From NCBI RefSeq assembly GCF_003732705.1, contig NZ_MOBR01000008.1, forward strand, positions 186,001 through 250,000: a stretch of DNA of 64,000 bases, in the 5' to 3' direction. Source of the DNA: Pseudomonas frederiksbergensis (GTDB taxonomy: Bacteria > Pseudomonadota > Gammaproteobacteria > Pseudomonadales > Pseudomonadaceae). Position numbers and translations under genes: made by a program. This document shows positions 28,364 through 40,191 of this stretch, in pieces (within the stretch, counting starts at the first letter, position 1; each line of letters opens with the position of its first letter). The notes below the pieces were generated by a model, which did no database searches, had not been told where the DNA came from, and saw only the letters and a program-made list of their open reading frames with translations.

Positions 28364-29038
28364 CTACATCCAGCCGTACTCCGCCATGGACAACGGATCC
28401 CCATCCCCAACGATGAAGTGATCCAGCACCCGCACATCAACCAGCTCCAACGCCTCCTGGAGGCGCTTGGTCAGCATTCGGTCAGCCTGGCTGGGGTCGG
28501 TGTTGCCCGAGGGGTGGTTGTGGCACAGGATCAGCGCTGCAGCGTTGTGAGCCAGGGCTCGCTTAACCACTTGCCGTGGATACACGCTGGTGCTGTCGAT
28601 GGAGCCGCGAAACAGTGTTTCAAACGTCAGCACCCGGTGCTTGGAATCCAGAAACAGACAACCGAACACCTCGTGGGGCTCGTGGCGCAGCATCGCCTTG
28701 AGGTAGTCGCGCACCGCGATTGGACTCTCCAGTACCGAATCCCGGCGCAAGCGCTCGGCCAGATGCCGCCGGGCCATCTCCAGTACCGCTTGCAACTGCG
28801 CGAATTTCGCCGGGCCCAGGCCCAGTTGCTCGCTGAAGGTCCGCAGATCGGCCTCCAGCAAAGTGCGCAGGCTGCCGAATTGATTTAACAGGTGTCTTGC
28901 CAGATCCACCGCGCTTTTGCCGGACACGCCGGTCCGTAGAAAGATTGCCAGCAACTCGGCGTCGGAAAGACTCGCCGAACCCTGCTCAAGAAGCTTCTCC
29001 CGCGGCCGTTCCGCCGCTGGCCAATCGCGAATACTCAT
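28364..29038 (-). CDS. radC: JAMM/MPN-domain protein RadC
   Basis: A 224-aa protein: helix-hairpin-helix region in the first 100 residues and a C-terminal JAB/MPN domain with the metal-binding [14 protein letters not shown] motif. Despite the name, no DNA-repair role is firmly established; the fold resembles metallo-deubiquitinases. Start at ATG 29038 with GGAGGTG just upstream; a longer open frame to 29890 runs antisense to coaBC and is spurious. Divergent from coaBC. Confidence 0.93.
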   Translation of the reverse strand: MSIRDWPAAERPREKLLEQGSASLSDAELLAIFLRTGVSGKSAVDLARHLLNQFGSLRTLLEADLRTFSEQLGLGPAKFAQLQAVLEMARRHLAERLRRDSVLESPIAVRDYLKAMLRHEPHEVFGCLFLDSKHRVLTFETLFRGSIDSTSVYPRQVVKRALAHNAAALILCHNHPSGNTDPSQADRMLTKRLQEALELVDVRVLDHFIVGDGDPLSMAEYGWM

Positions 29039-29173
29039 AACACCTCCATGGTCTGTGGGCGCCGCTGTTCCGTAGCGGTCGCTGTGATATCGTAGCCCAT
29101 CTTTTTTGCGGGCGATTTCACTCCTGGGGAGGGGGTTTCGTCCTGCAGTCATCAACGAATGAAAGGCAGACCT

Positions 29174-30382
29174 ATGCAGCGGCTGTATCGGAAACGCATC
29201 GTTCTGGGCGTCGGCGGCGGCATTGCTGCCTACAAGAGCGCCGACCTGGTTCGCCGCCTGATCGATCAGGGCGCCGAAGTGCGCGTGGTCATGACCCGTG
29301 GCGGCAGCGAGTTCATCACCCCGCTGACCATGCAGGCCTTGTCCGGCCACCCGGTCCACCTCGACCTGCTGGACCCTGCGGCCGAAGCCGCCATGGGCCA
29401 CATCGAGCTGGCCAAATGGGCCGACCTGGTGCTGATCGCCCCGGCCACGGCGGACCTGATCGCCCGCCTGGCCCAAGGCATTGCCAATGACCTGCTGACG
29501 ACGCTGGTGCTGGCCACCGACGCGGTGGTCGCCGTGGCCCCGGCGATGAACCAGGCCATGTGGCGCGACCCGGCGACCCAGGCCAACCTGCAAATCCTCG
29601 AAAGCCGCAACATCAAATCCTTCGGCCCGGCCTCCGGCAGCCAGGCCTGCGGCGACGTCGGCATGGGCCGCATGCTCGAAGCCACCGACCTCGCCCAGTG
29701 CGCGGCGGACTGCTTCCAGCGTCAGGCGCTGACCGGCAAACACGTGCTGATCACCGCCGGCCCGACCCAGGAAAACATCGACCCGGTGCGCTACATCACC
29801 AACCACAGCTCCGGGAAAATGGGCTTTGCCCTGGCCGAAGCTGCCGTGGAGGCTGGCGCCCGTGTGACGCTGATCACAGGCCCGGTGCACTTGCCCACGC
29901 CGGATCGCGTCACCCGTATCGATGTGGTCAGCGCCCGGGACATGCTCGCCGCCTGTGAAGCCGCTATTCCCTGCGACCTGTTTATCGCCTCGGCAGCGGT
30001 CGCGGACTACCGCCCTGAAGTCGTCGCCCCACAGAAACTAAAGAAAGATCCTACGAACGGCGACGGCTTGTTACTACAAATGGTGCGTAACCCAGACATC
30101 CTGGCCACCATCGCGACCCGTCCCGACCGTCCGTTCAGTGTCGGTTTCGCCGCCGAAACCGAACACCTGCTCGATTACGCTGCGCGCAAGTTGAAAGACA
30201 AAAACCTCGATTTGATCGTCGCCAACGACGTCGCCAACCCGAGTATTGGCTTCAACAGCGAAGAAAACGCCTGCAGCGTGATCGACCGTGAGCTACACGC
30301 CACACTTTTCGCCCAGACCAGCAAGAGCAAGATTGCTCGCCAGCTGATCACTTTTATCGCCGACCGTCTGAACCAGGTTTAA
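29174..30382 (+). CDS. coaBC: Bifunctional phosphopantothenoylcysteine decarboxylase/synthetase
   Basis: A 402-aa CoA-biosynthesis enzyme. N-terminal flavin-dependent CoaC decarboxylase (about 1-185; [34 protein letters not shown]) and C-terminal CoaB synthetase (about 190-400; [31 protein letters not shown]). Start at 29174, with AAAGG 8 nt upstream, giving the usual length. dut follows by 5 nt. Confidence 0.96.
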   Translation: MQRLYRKRIVLGVGGGIAAYKSADLVRRLIDQGAEVRVVMTRGGSEFITPLTMQALSGHPVHLDLLDPAAEAAMGHIELAKWADLVLIAPATADLIARLAQGIANDLLTTLVLATDAVVAVAPAMNQAMWRDPATQANLQILESRNIKSFGPASGSQACGDVGMGRMLEATDLAQCAADCFQRQALTGKHVLITAGPTQENIDPVRYITNHSSGKMGFALAEAAVEAGARVTLITGPVHLPTPDRVTRIDVVSARDMLAACEAAIPCDLFIASAAVADYRPEVVAPQKLKKDPTNGDGLLLQMVRNPDILATIATRPDRPFSVGFAAETEHLLDYAARKLKDKNLDLIVANDVANPSIGFNSEENACSVIDRELHATLFAQTSKSKIARQLITFIADRLNQV

Positions 30383-30387
30383 TTTAC

Positions 30388-30843
30388 ATGCACGCTTTGC
30401 AAGCCAAGATCCTCGACCCCCGCATCGGCACCGACTTCCCGTTGCCGCAATACGCCACCCCTGGCTCCGCCGGCCTCGACCTGCGCGCCATGCTGGAAAA
30501 AGACACCGTGATCAAGCCGGGCGAAACCCTGCTGATCCCGACCGGCCTGTCGGTCTACATCGGTGATCCGGGCCTGGCGGCGCTGATCCTGCCGCGCTCC
30601 GGCCTGGGCCATAAGCACGGCATCGTGCTGGGTAACCTGGTTGGCCTGATCGACTCCGATTACCAGGGCCCGCTAATGGTTTCGTGCTGGAACCGCAGCG
30701 ACAAGGAATTCACCCTGGAAGTGGGCGAACGCCTGGCTCAACTGGTTTTGGTGCCGGTGGTGCAGGCGCATTTCGAGATGGTCGAAGAGTTCGTCGAAAC
30801 CGAACGTGGTGCAGGTGGTTTTGGGCATTCGGGTAGCCATTGA
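30388..30843 (+). CDS. dut: dUTP diphosphatase
   Basis: A 151-aa trimeric dUTPase that converts dUTP to dUMP and limits uracil in DNA. The five motifs are visible: [40 protein letters not shown] and the C-terminal [10 protein letters not shown]. Follows coaBC after 5 nt in the same operon. Confidence 0.97.
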   Translation: MHALQAKILDPRIGTDFPLPQYATPGSAGLDLRAMLEKDTVIKPGETLLIPTGLSVYIGDPGLAALILPRSGLGHKHGIVLGNLVGLIDSDYQGPLMVSCWNRSDKEFTLEVGERLAQLVLVPVVQAHFEMVEEFVETERGAGGFGHSGSH

Positions 30844-30858
30844 TCGGACGAAAACCAC

Positions 30859-30948
30859 TGTGGGAGCGAGCTTGCTCGCGATGACGGTCGCCCATTCGAC
30901 AAAGGTGTCGCCTGCCAGTCCGCTATCGCGAGCAAGCTCGCTCCCACA
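30859..30948. repeat. REPIN (TGTGGGAGCGAGCTTGCTCG type)
   Basis: Inward-facing pair in the 319-bp dut-algC gap, so here it sits within a co-directional gene string. The remaining 214 bp hold only the doubtful short frame described next. Confidence 0.9.
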
Positions 30949-30965
30949 GGTTTTCGAACCGGAAA

Positions 30966-31166
30966 TTGCACAGCCGTCATCTGAAAGGTTTACCACTGGA
31001 AATCAAGGGATTGGCCAGCCAAATGCTCGCTGATGCTGGAGTCATGGCCTTTGCACACCACGAACTCTCTGTGGAAAACGCCGTCATACCCTTCAGTTTG
31101 AGCCTGCCCACGAGCACTTCGCAGGTCGGTCCAGTCACTTTCGAAATGGAGCAATCCCACAGATGA
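30966..31166 (+). CDS. Doubtful 66-codon leader frame ahead of algC
   Basis: An open frame from a TTG to a TGA that overlaps the algC start codon (ATGA). It begins right after the REPIN. No Shine-Dalgarno is obvious and the sequence resembles nothing I recognise. It is listed because of the overlap; it may be chance. Confidence 0.15.
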   Translation: MHSRHLKGLPLEIKGLASQMLADAGVMAFAHHELSVENAVIPFSLSLPTSTSQVGPVTFEMEQSHR

Positions 31167-32560
31167 ACAGCCCAGCCCAAGTCGCACCCAAGTTCCCCGA
31201 CAGCATTTTCCGCGCCTATGACATTCGCGGCACCGTCCCGGAATTCTTGAACGGTGAAACCGCTTACTGGCTCGGCCGTGCCATCGGCGCCCAGAGCCTG
31301 GCTCAGGACGAACCCAACGTATCCGTAGGCCGCGACGGTCGCCTGTCCGGCCCGGAACTGGTCGAACGCCTGATTCAAGGCCTGGCCGACAGCGGTTGCC
31401 ACGTCAGCGACGTCGGCCTGGTGCCAACGCCCGCGCTGTACTACGCCGCCAACGTACTGGCCGGTAAATCCGGTGTGATGCTGACCGGCAGCCACAACCC
31501 GTCGAACTACAACGGTTTCAAGATCGTCATCGCCGGCGACACCTTGGCCAACGAACAGATCCAGGCCCTGCACGAACGCCTCAAGACCAACAACCTGACC
31601 AGCGGCAAGGGCAGCATCACCAAGGTCGAAATCCTCGATCGCTACAACACCGAAATCGTCCAGGACATCAAACTGGCCCGTCGCCTCAAAGTCGTGGTCG
31701 ATTGCGGTAACGGCGCGGCTGGCGTGATCGCCCCGCAGCTGATCGAAGCGCTGAACTGCGAAGTCATCCCGCTGTTCTGCGACGTCGACGGTAACTTCCC
31801 GAACCATCACCCGGATCCAGGCAAGCCTGAAAACCTCGTGGACCTGATCGCCAAGGTCAAGGAAACCAACGCCGACCTGGGTCTGGCTTTCGACGGTGAC
31901 GGCGACCGTGTTGGCGTGGTGACCAACACCGGCAGCATCGTCTACCCGGACCGCCTGCTGATGCTGTTTGCCCGCGACGTACTGGCGCGCAACGCCGACG
32001 CGGAGATCATCTTCGACGTCAAATGCACCCGTCGCCTGACGCCGCTGATCAAGGAATACGGCGGTCGTCCGCTCATGTGGAAGACCGGTCACTCGTTGAT
32101 CAAAAAGAAAATGAAACAAACCGGCGCCCTGTTGGCCGGCGAAATGAGCGGGCACATCTTCTTCAAGGAGCGCTGGTTCGGTTTCGACGACGGTATTTAC
32201 AGCGCTGCGCGGCTGCTGGAGATCCTCAGCAAGGAAAAATCCACCGCCGAAGAGCTGTTTGCGACCTTCCCGAACGATATTTCTACGCCGGAAATCAATA
32301 TCCATGTGACCGAAGAGAGCAAATTCAGCATCATTGATGCTCTGCACGACGCGAAGTGGGGTGAAGGCGCCGACCTGACCACCATCGACGGCGTGCGAGT
32401 CGACTACGCCAAAGGCTGGGGCCTGGTGCGCGCCTCCAACACCACACCGGTGCTGGTGCTGCGTTTCGAGGCCGATGACGAGGCTGAATTGCAGCGCATC
32501 AAGGACGTTTTCAAAGTCCAGTTGAAGCGTGTTGCGCCTGATCTCCAACTACCGTTTTGA
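31163..32560 (+). CDS. algC: Phosphomannomutase/phosphoglucomutase AlgC
   Basis: A 465-aa alpha-D-phosphohexomutase converting mannose-6-P to mannose-1-P and glucose-6-P to glucose-1-P for alginate, LPS and rhamnolipid. Phosphoserine S110 in TGSHNPSNYNG, metal loop DGDGDR and substrate loop GEMSGH are present. Corresponds to the short, catalytic form; the long N-terminal extension annotated in some Pseudomonas is absent, since only 319 bp separate it from dut. argB follows 25 nt downstream. Confidence 0.96.
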   Translation: MNSPAQVAPKFPDSIFRAYDIRGTVPEFLNGETAYWLGRAIGAQSLAQDEPNVSVGRDGRLSGPELVERLIQGLADSGCHVSDVGLVPTPALYYAANVLAGKSGVMLTGSHNPSNYNGFKIVIAGDTLANEQIQALHERLKTNNLTSGKGSITKVEILDRYNTEIVQDIKLARRLKVVVDCGNGAAGVIAPQLIEALNCEVIPLFCDVDGNFPNHHPDPGKPENLVDLIAKVKETNADLGLAFDGDGDRVGVVTNTGSIVYPDRLLMLFARDVLARNADAEIIFDVKCTRRLTPLIKEYGGRPLMWKTGHSLIKKKMKQTGALLAGEMSGHIFFKERWFGFDDGIYSAARLLEILSKEKSTAEELFATFPNDISTPEINIHVTEESKFSIIDALHDAKWGEGADLTTIDGVRVDYAKGWGLVRASNTTPVLVLRFEADDEAELQRIKDVFKVQLKRVAPDLQLPF

Positions 32561-32585
32561 TCTTCTGATTCACCCGGAGCCCTGA

Positions 32586-33491
<906 letters not shown>

Positions 33492-33502
33492 GCGACACCT
33501 AC

Positions 33503-33544
33503 AAAAAGACCCCGCTCGGCCTGGCTGAGCGGGGTCTTTTTTTG
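33503..33544 (+). terminator. Rho-independent terminator of argB
   Basis: Stem GACCCCGCTC...GAGCGGGGTC with A5 before and T7 after, 12 nt past the argB stop. Confidence 0.95.
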
Positions 33545-33554
33545 CCTGCGATCC

Positions 33555-33642
33555 TGTAGGAGCGAGGCTTGCCCGCGAAGGCAATCCAGTCACCTCATCG
33601 CTGAATGTGACGACGTCTTCGCGGGCAAGCCTCGCTCCTACA
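33555..33642. repeat. REPIN (TGTAGGAGCGAGGCTTGCCC type)
   Basis: Inward-facing pair between convergent argB and pyrE. Confidence 0.9.
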
Positions 33643-33652
33643 CAGTTCGGCG

Positions 33653-34297
33653 TTAAACGCCGAACTGGGCGCGGTAGGCTTCTACCGCTGGCAAATGCTG
33701 CTTGAGCTGCGGATCATCGGCCAGGAATTGCAGGACCTGGGTCAGCGACACAATGCTGATCACCGGGATCTTGAAGTCGCGCTCCACTTCCTGGATCGCC
33801 GACAACTCACCGTTGCCACGCTCTTGACGGTTCAGGGCGATCAGCACGCCGGCGGCTTTGGCGCCGTCCTGGCTGTCAATGATCTGCATCACTTCACGGA
33901 TGGCCGTGCCAGCGGTGATCACGTCGTCGATGATCAGCACGTCACCGGTCAACGGTGCGCCGACCAGGCTGCCGCCTTCGCCGTGGGCCTTGGCTTCCTT
34001 GCGGTTGAAGCACCATGGCAGGTCGCGGCCGTGGTGTTCGGCCAACGCCACCGCAGTGGTTGCCGCCAACGGGATGCCTTTGTACGCCGGGCCAAACAGC
34101 ACGTCGAACGCAATGCCGCTCTCGACGATGGCTGCCGCGTAAAAACGACCCAGTTGCGCCAGGGCCGAACCGCTGTTGAAAAGGCCGGCATTGAAGAAGT
34201 AAGGACTGGTACGCCCGGACTTCAGGGTGAACTCACCGAAGCGCAAAACGCCGCGATCGATGGCAAAACGAATGAAATCGCGCTGATACGTTTGCAT
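33653..34297 (-). CDS. pyrE: Orotate phosphoribosyltransferase
   Basis: A 214-aa pyrimidine enzyme forming OMP from orotate and PRPP. The PRPP motif [13 protein letters not shown] and the [14 protein letters not shown] segment identify it. The ATG at 34297 begins [14 protein letters not shown] as in known PyrE; seven upstream codons are excluded. Divergent from crc, as in P. aeruginosa. Confidence 0.96.
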   Translation of the reverse strand: MQTYQRDFIRFAIDRGVLRFGEFTLKSGRTSPYFFNAGLFNSGSALAQLGRFYAAAIVESGIAFDVLFGPAYKGIPLAATTAVALAEHHGRDLPWCFNRKEAKAHGEGGSLVGAPLTGDVLIIDDVITAGTAIREVMQIIDSQDGAKAAGVLIALNRQERGNGELSAIQEVERDFKIPVISIVSLTQVLQFLADDPQLKQHLPAVEAYRAQFGV

Positions 34298-34379
34298 GAA
34301 AAAAACCCCAAATACCACGGATTTAGCTAATTAGGTTGACGCCGTGTATCATACACGCACGCGATTTTTGGGGCCATTT

Positions 34380-35159
34380 ATGCGGATCATCAGTGTGAAC
34401 GTCAATGGTATTCAGGCTGCAGTGGAGCGAGGTTTGCTCAGTTGGCTGCAAGCACAGAATGCCGACGTCATCTGCCTGCAGGACACCCGCGCCTCCGCCT
34501 TTGAACTGGACGATCCAGCCTTCCAACTGGATGGCTACTTCCTTTATGCCTGCGAAGCTGAAGTTCCCGCCCAGGGTGGCGTGGCTTTGTACTCGCGGTT
34601 GCAACCGAAGGCAGTCATCAGCGGTCTCGGCTTCGAGACGGCCGACCGCTACGGGCGCTACCTGCAAGCCGATTTCGATAAGGTCAGCATCGCGACCTTG
34701 CTGCTCCCTTCGGGGCAGAATGGCGATGAAGACTTGAACCAGAAGTTCAAGCTAATGGACGATTTCGCCCGTTATCTGGATAAACAGCGACGCAAACGTC
34801 GCGAGTACATTTACTGTGGCTCGCTGTACGTGGCGCAACAAAAGCTGGATATCAAGAACTGGCGCGACAGCCAGCAATCCCCGGGCTTCCTGGCACCTGA
34901 ACGTGCCTGGATGGACGAGATTGTCGGCAACATGGGTTATGTCGATGCCCTGCGCGAAGTCAGCCGTGAAGGCGATCAGTACAGTTGGTGGCCGGATAAC
35001 GAACAGGCTGAGATGCTCAACCTGGGCTGGCGTTTCGACTACCAGTTGCTGACCCCGGGCCTGCGCCGCTTTGTACGCAGCGCACGCCTGCCACGTCAGC
35101 CACGGTTCTCGCAACACGCACCGCTGATCGTGGACTACGACTGGACGTTGACTATCTAA
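34380..35159 (+). CDS. crc: Catabolite repression control protein Crc
   Basis: A 259-aa protein of the exonuclease III/EEP fold that acts with Hfq to block translation of catabolic mRNAs. The nuclease residues are replaced, as known for Crc: exoIII Glu34 is Asp35 (CLQDTR), the GDxN motif reads GSLY, and the terminal SDH reads SQH, so no nuclease activity is expected. ATG 34380 is chosen because it begins MRIISVNVNG like other Crc. Followed by a strong hairpin terminator. Confidence 0.95.
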   Translation: MRIISVNVNGIQAAVERGLLSWLQAQNADVICLQDTRASAFELDDPAFQLDGYFLYACEAEVPAQGGVALYSRLQPKAVISGLGFETADRYGRYLQADFDKVSIATLLLPSGQNGDEDLNQKFKLMDDFARYLDKQRRKRREYIYCGSLYVAQQKLDIKNWRDSQQSPGFLAPERAWMDEIVGNMGYVDALREVSREGDQYSWWPDNEQAEMLNLGWRFDYQLLTPGLRRFVRSARLPRQPRFSQHAPLIVDYDWTLTI

Positions 35160-35175
35160 GCATCGTTTCGCAGTA

Positions 35176-35213
35176 CAAAAAATGCCCGTATCGCAAGATA
35201 CGGGCATTTTTTA
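35176..35213. terminator. Bidirectional terminator (crc / gltS)
   Basis: Stem TGCCCGTATC-GCAA-GATACGGGCA flanked by A6 and T6, between convergent crc and gltS. Confidence 0.95.
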
Positions 35214-35238
35214 TGCGCCAGTCGGCATGACACAAACC

Positions 35239-36444
35239 TCAGGCAACGGCAAAAAACGGTAGCGCAAGGTACAACTTGATCACGATGACATTGATGATGT
35301 CGATGAAAAACGCCCCCACCATAGGCACCACCAAAAACGCAATCTGCGAAGGTCCGTAGCGCTGCGTCACCGCTTGCATGTTTGCGATGGCCGTTGGCGT
35401 AGCGCCTAGCCCAAAACCGCAGTGCCCTGCCGCCAGTACCGCCGCATCATAGTTACTGCCCATCATCCTGAACGTCACGAAAATCGCAAACAGCGCCATG
35501 ACCAACGTTTGCGCTGCCAGGATAATAAAGAACGGCAAAGCCAGCGCTGCCAGGTCCCACAGCTTGAGCGACATCAGAGCGATCGCGAGAAACAGGGACA
35601 AGCTGACGTTTCCCAGCACTGAGACTTCACGCTCAAACACCTGATAAAGGCCAAGTGCTGAAAGTCCGTTGCGTAAAACCACCCCCACGAACAAGACGCA
35701 AACGAACGTCGGCAACTCAAATGCGGTGTCGTGCAACAGGCCATTGAGCAGGGTGCCTGCCAATAAGCTGACGGCGATCAGGGCAAGTGTTTCGATAAAC
35801 GAAAATGGCGTGATCGAGCGCTCTTTGTTCGGCTGCTCAAAACCCTTTGGCAGCCGTGGCTTTTCTTGCTCGCAGCCGGGTGTTTGGACACGCTTGATGA
35901 GCAGGCGAGCAACCGGACCACCAATCAAACCGCCCAGCACCAAGCCAAACGTCGCAGAAGCCATCGCAAGTTCAGAGGCGGAAGCCAGACCGAACTTCTC
36001 ACTGAACGTGGCTCCCCACGCAGCGCCTGTACCGTGCCCACCTGCCAACGTAATCGAACCTGTCAGCAGGCCCATCAACGGATCGAGCCCCAACGCCGTT
36101 GCGAGTCCGATGCCCATGGCATTCTGGACCACCAAAAGCCCGGTGACCGCCAGTACAAAAATCCCCACTACGCGCCCGCCTTTCTTCAGGCTGGCGAAGT
36201 CTGCACTCAAGCCAATGGTGGCAAAAAACGCCAACATCAAGGGCGTCTGTAGAGAAGTATCAAAACGGATTTCAATATCAAGGACTCGCAAACCCAAGAG
36301 AACCAGGGCAACTACCAGGCCACCCGCTACCGGTTCAGGAATATTGTAAGTGCGTAGAAAACCGACATGCGTGACAAGTCCTCGCCCCAGCAAAAGTACT
36401 AAAGAGGCGGCCACAAGTGTTCCATAGAAATCGAGCTGAAGCAT
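35239..36444 (-). CDS. gltS: Sodium/glutamate symporter GltS
   Basis: A 401-aa inner-membrane Na+/glutamate symporter with about ten hydrophobic helices in two inverted halves. The re-entrant loop motif GGHGTGAAWG in the first half and GHCGFGLGATP in the second are GltS signatures. No clear Shine-Dalgarno precedes the ATG. Lies in the P. aeruginosa crc-rph interval, where I do not recall a counterpart, so it may be a lineage-specific insertion. Confidence 0.92.
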   Translation of the reverse strand: MLQLDFYGTLVAASLVLLLGRGLVTHVGFLRTYNIPEPVAGGLVVALVLLGLRVLDIEIRFDTSLQTPLMLAFFATIGLSADFASLKKGGRVVGIFVLAVTGLLVVQNAMGIGLATALGLDPLMGLLTGSITLAGGHGTGAAWGATFSEKFGLASASELAMASATFGLVLGGLIGGPVARLLIKRVQTPGCEQEKPRLPKGFEQPNKERSITPFSFIETLALIAVSLLAGTLLNGLLHDTAFELPTFVCVLFVGVVLRNGLSALGLYQVFEREVSVLGNVSLSLFLAIALMSLKLWDLAALALPFFIILAAQTLVMALFAIFVTFRMMGSNYDAAVLAAGHCGFGLGATPTAIANMQAVTQRYGPSQIAFLVVPMVGAFFIDIINVIVIKLYLALPFFAVA

Positions 36445-36815
36445 TTGGATATTCTTAGATATACATTCAGAGGCGAACTTTTTACCCGGGCACGCCTATT
36501 GAATACGTTGATTGTCTCAACACTGATTGGATATAGATTCAGAGACCGTCAATGGTCTGAACGTATCGAAATATTTCTTGATAGATATTACTTGGCGCAA
36601 CTTTAACAATCGCCAAGTCTGATTGCCAAACATATGGGCGATATCTACGCTTTGCAGTTGTGACTAAAAGTGTAATGAAGATTACTAAACTTTAAATGGA
36701 CGCTAGCATTCAACTCAGTTGCCGATTGAAGTACACAGTTGGAGACATTTATCTAATTGCAAAAAAACAAAAGCCCCGACCAGTCAGGGCATTTGCTTTA
36801 TACCGCGATCGCGAC
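36445..36815. other. 371-bp AT-rich gap between gltS and the DUF4870 gene
   Basis: About 40% GC, markedly below its neighbours. Contains a small stem AGACC-N6-GGTCT (36543-36558) likely in the gltS leader and the DUF4870 terminator at the other end. No gene is supported. Confidence 0.5.
36760..36791 (-). terminator. Terminator of the DUF4870 gene
   Basis: On the minus strand GCCCTGAC-TG-GTCGGGGC is followed by TTTTGTTTTTTT, 25 nt past the DUF4870 stop. Confidence 0.85.
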
Positions 36816-37184
36816 CTATTTGATCAACCGCCAAGTGAACGGATACCGATATGGCACCCCTTCATTGGCTTTCACGCCTGCGATGATCGTCAGCACCAAC
36901 GCACCTATGGCGATCAGACCAAACAGGAAGAACCCGATGATCACAAGCATCAGAAAAAAGCTGATGGTCGAGGCAATAGCGACGGTGAGCTGAAAGTTCA
37001 GCGCTTCCTTGCCCTGCGCATCGATGAACGGGTCCATCTCGCGCTTCATCTGCCAAAGAATCAGTGGACCGATCAGCGTGCCGAACGGAATCCAGATCCC
37101 CAGCAAGGCGGACAAGTGACAAAACATCGCCCACTGGCGAACCTCTTGGCTCGGCGTGGGAAGCGGCAGTTGCTCGTCACTCAT
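36816..37184 (-). CDS. DUF4870 membrane protein
   Basis: A 122-aa protein with three hydrophobic helices (about 20-45, 65-85, 88-105) and the DUF4870/Tic20-like pattern WAMFCHLSALLG...PLILWQMKREMDPFIDAQGKE (shown in parts). Inner-membrane, function unknown; corresponds to P. aeruginosa PA5333. AGGAGG lies 6 nt before ATG; 29 bp separate it from the upstream rph stop. Confidence 0.85.
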   Translation of the reverse strand: MSDEQLPLPTPSQEVRQWAMFCHLSALLGIWIPFGTLIGPLILWQMKREMDPFIDAQGKEALNFQLTVAIASTISFFLMLVIIGFFLFGLIAIGALVLTIIAGVKANEGVPYRYPFTWRLIK

Positions 37185-37213
37185 GGCGCCCTCCTGGGTG
37201 CGGAACGGTTCGA

Positions 37214-37936
37214 TCAGTCAGCCAGTGCAGCCTTTTGCAGTTCGAAAATTTCGTTCATGCCTTTCTTGGCCAGCTCCAGCATGGCGTTCAGCTCTTCCGG
37301 CTGGAACGGCGCGCCTTCGGCAGTGCCCTGGACTTCGATGAAGCCGCCAGTGCTGGTCATCACGACGTTCAGGTCGGTCTCGGCAGCCGAGTCTTCCAGG
37401 TAGTCGAGGTCAAGCACAGGCTCGCCCTGGTACATGCCGACCGAAACGGCGGCGATCATTTGCTTGAGCGGGTCGCCGCCTTTCAGGCCGCCGCGCTTCT
37501 TGATCACTTTCAAGGCATCGACCAGTGCAACCATGGCGCCAGTGATGGACGCGGTACGGGTGCCACCGTCAGCCTGGATCACGTCGCAATCGACGTACAG
37601 GGTGACGTCGCCCAGCTTCGACATGTCCAGCGCAGCGCGCAGGGAGCGGCCGATCAGACGCTGGATTTCCAGGGTGCGCCCGCCTTGCTTGCCACGGCTC
37701 GCTTCACGCTGGTTACGCTCGCCGGTGGCGCGCGGCAGCATGCCGTATTCAGCGGTCAACCAGCCTTGGCCCTGACCTTTAAGGAAACGTGGCACGCCGT
37801 TCTCGACGCTGACGGTGCAGATGACTTTGGTATCACCGAACTCAACCAGCACAGAACCCTCGGCGTGTTTGGTGTAGTTGCGGGTAATGCGGATCGAGCG
37901 GAGCTGATCGGCAACGCGACCACTTGGACGTTTCAT
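37214..37936 (-). CDS. rph: Ribonuclease PH
   Basis: A 240-aa phosphorolytic 3'-5' exoribonuclease that trims tRNA precursors. [14 protein letters not shown] with its phosphate-binding Arg, [20 protein letters not shown] and [15 protein letters not shown] are RNase PH signatures. The ATG at 37936 gives the standard N-terminus MKRPSGR; 19 upstream codons are excluded. Unlike the K-12 allele, the gene is intact. Confidence 0.96.
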   Translation of the reverse strand: MKRPSGRVADQLRSIRITRNYTKHAEGSVLVEFGDTKVICTVSVENGVPRFLKGQGQGWLTAEYGMLPRATGERNQREASRGKQGGRTLEIQRLIGRSLRAALDMSKLGDVTLYVDCDVIQADGGTRTASITGAMVALVDALKVIKKRGGLKGGDPLKQMIAAVSVGMYQGEPVLDLDYLEDSAAETDLNVVMTSTGGFIEVQGTAEGAPFQPEELNAMLELAKKGMNEIFELQKAALAD

Positions 37937-38206
37937 AGGGAATACCTGTACTGGGGACGGAAAACTGCGGAGCATTATAGAGCCGCCAGCCACGACTGGG
38001 CACTTCTAAAAAATCCGGCCGACGGCTGAAGCCAGCGAAAAGTGCCTAACCGACGGCCTGCAGCCCTTTGTCACAGGGTGTGTTTGGGCGCATCCGCCCC
38101 ACTGCGCTACAATCCTGCGCCTTTGCTGCCAGTCGGCTTACATTCATTGATATCGGGTCCGCGAAGCCCAAGGGTTTCGCGCCGGCCTGCATTGCGAGGT
38201 ACCTCC

Positions 38207-39070
38207 ATGGTGCACAGCATGACCGCCTTCGCCCGCGTCGAAAACGCCGGTGCCCAAGGCACCCTGAGCTGGGAATTGCGCTCGGTCAACAGCCGCTACC
38301 TGGAGCCGCATCTGCGCCTGCCGGAATCCTTTCGCGACCTCGAAGGCGCCGTCCGCGAAGCGCTACGCCAGGGCATTTCCCGAGGCAAGCTGGAATGCAC
38401 CCTGCGTTTCACTGAAGAAAGCACCGGCAAAACCCTGCAAATAGATCGTGAGCGTGCGGCGCAACTGGTCGCAGCCGCCGAAACGATTGCCGGCCTGATC
38501 AAGAACCCGGCGGCGCTGAATCCACTGGAAGTGCTGGCCTGGCCCGGCGTATTGGTGGGCGACGCGACTGACCCGCAAGCCTTGAACGCTGAAGCCTTGG
38601 CGCTGTTCAACCAAGGCCTCAAAGAACTAAAGGCTGGCCGCGAGCGCGAAGGCGCGGAGCTGGCACGCTTGATCAATGAACGTCTGACATCCATAGAAGA
38701 AGACGTCGTGACCCTGCGCGAGCTGGTTCCGCAGATGCTCGCCACCCAGCGCCAGAAAGTCCTCGACCGCTTTGCCGACATGAAAGCCGAGATGGACCCG
38801 CAGCGTCTGGAGCAGGAAATGGTCATGCTCGCGCAAAAGAGCGACGTCGCCGAGGAACTCGATCGCCTGAGCACTCACATCATTGAGGTTCGCCGGGTGC
38901 TCAAATCCGGCGGCGCGGCCGGTCGGCGCCTGGACTTCCTGATGCAGGAACTCAACCGCGAAGCCAATACACTGGGCTCCAAAGCCTTCGATCCGCGCAG
39001 CACGACGGCTGCGGTCAACCTCAAAGTGTTGATCGAGCAGATGCGCGAACAAGTACAGAACATTGAGTAA
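38207..39070 (+). CDS. yicC: YicC family endoribonuclease
   Basis: A 287-aa YicC/YloC protein: N-terminal MVHSMTAFARVE and C-terminal LDFLMQELNREANTLGSKA are the family hallmarks. E. coli YicC is an endoribonuclease implicated in small-RNA decay. GAGGT lies 6 nt upstream of ATG 38207; the longer frame to 38042 runs through non-coding leader. The 270-bp gap to divergent rph contains the promoters. gmk follows 12 nt downstream. Confidence 0.93.
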   Translation: MVHSMTAFARVENAGAQGTLSWELRSVNSRYLEPHLRLPESFRDLEGAVREALRQGISRGKLECTLRFTEESTGKTLQIDRERAAQLVAAAETIAGLIKNPAALNPLEVLAWPGVLVGDATDPQALNAEALALFNQGLKELKAGREREGAELARLINERLTSIEEDVVTLRELVPQMLATQRQKVLDRFADMKAEMDPQRLEQEMVMLAQKSDVAEELDRLSTHIIEVRRVLKSGGAAGRRLDFLMQELNREANTLGSKAFDPRSTTAAVNLKVLIEQMREQVQNIE

Positions 39071-39703
<633 letters not shown>

Positions 39704-39870
39704 ACAGCTCTTCCCAAAACCGCTGCGGGGGCTTTACATTGGCACTTGCAGCGCGTTGAAGGGCTTGGTCAAAAAATCAGCGCTTCCCTAATCGCTGGTG
39801 ATTTTTTAAACTGTTGAGTCCGCTCGCCCAACCGGGCAGCGCGCATATTGCATTCGCTCCGAGGAATACC

Positions 39871-40134
39871 ATGGCCCGCGTAACCGTTGAAGACTGCCTG
39901 AACCACGTGGAAAACCGTTTTGAGCTGGTCATGCTGTCCACCAAACGTGCCCGTCAACTGGCCACCGGCGGCAAAGAGCCACTGGTTCAGTGGGAAAACG
40001 ACAAGCCTACCGTTGTAGCGCTGCGTGAAATCGCTGAAGGCCTGATGAGCTATGAGTTCATCGCCAATGCTGAAATCGTCGAAGACGAACCGCTGTTCGC
40101 AGCGTTCGAGGACGAGTCCAACGAGGCCGTCTAA
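39871..40134 (+). CDS. rpoZ: RNA polymerase omega subunit
   Basis: An 87-aa protein starting [19 protein letters not shown], which includes the conserved RARQL helix. It aids RNA polymerase assembly and ppGpp binding. ATG 39871 (GAGG 8 nt upstream) is chosen over an ATG 19 codons earlier. Precedes spoT by 57 bp, the classic rpoZ-spoT pair. Confidence 0.97.
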   Translation: MARVTVEDCLNHVENRFELVMLSTKRARQLATGGKEPLVQWENDKPTVVALREIAEGLMSYEFIANAEIVEDEPLFAAFEDESNEAV

Positions 40135-40191
40135 GCCTATGCCTGGTCGACGTAGCACGGCGCGGGGTCACAGCGAACGGCAGGAGTTATC

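Noticed and set aside
29039..29890. Extension of radC to a 508-codon protein
   Set aside because: The extra part runs antisense to coaBC; the ATG at 29038 has its own GGAGGTG and gives the standard RadC length.
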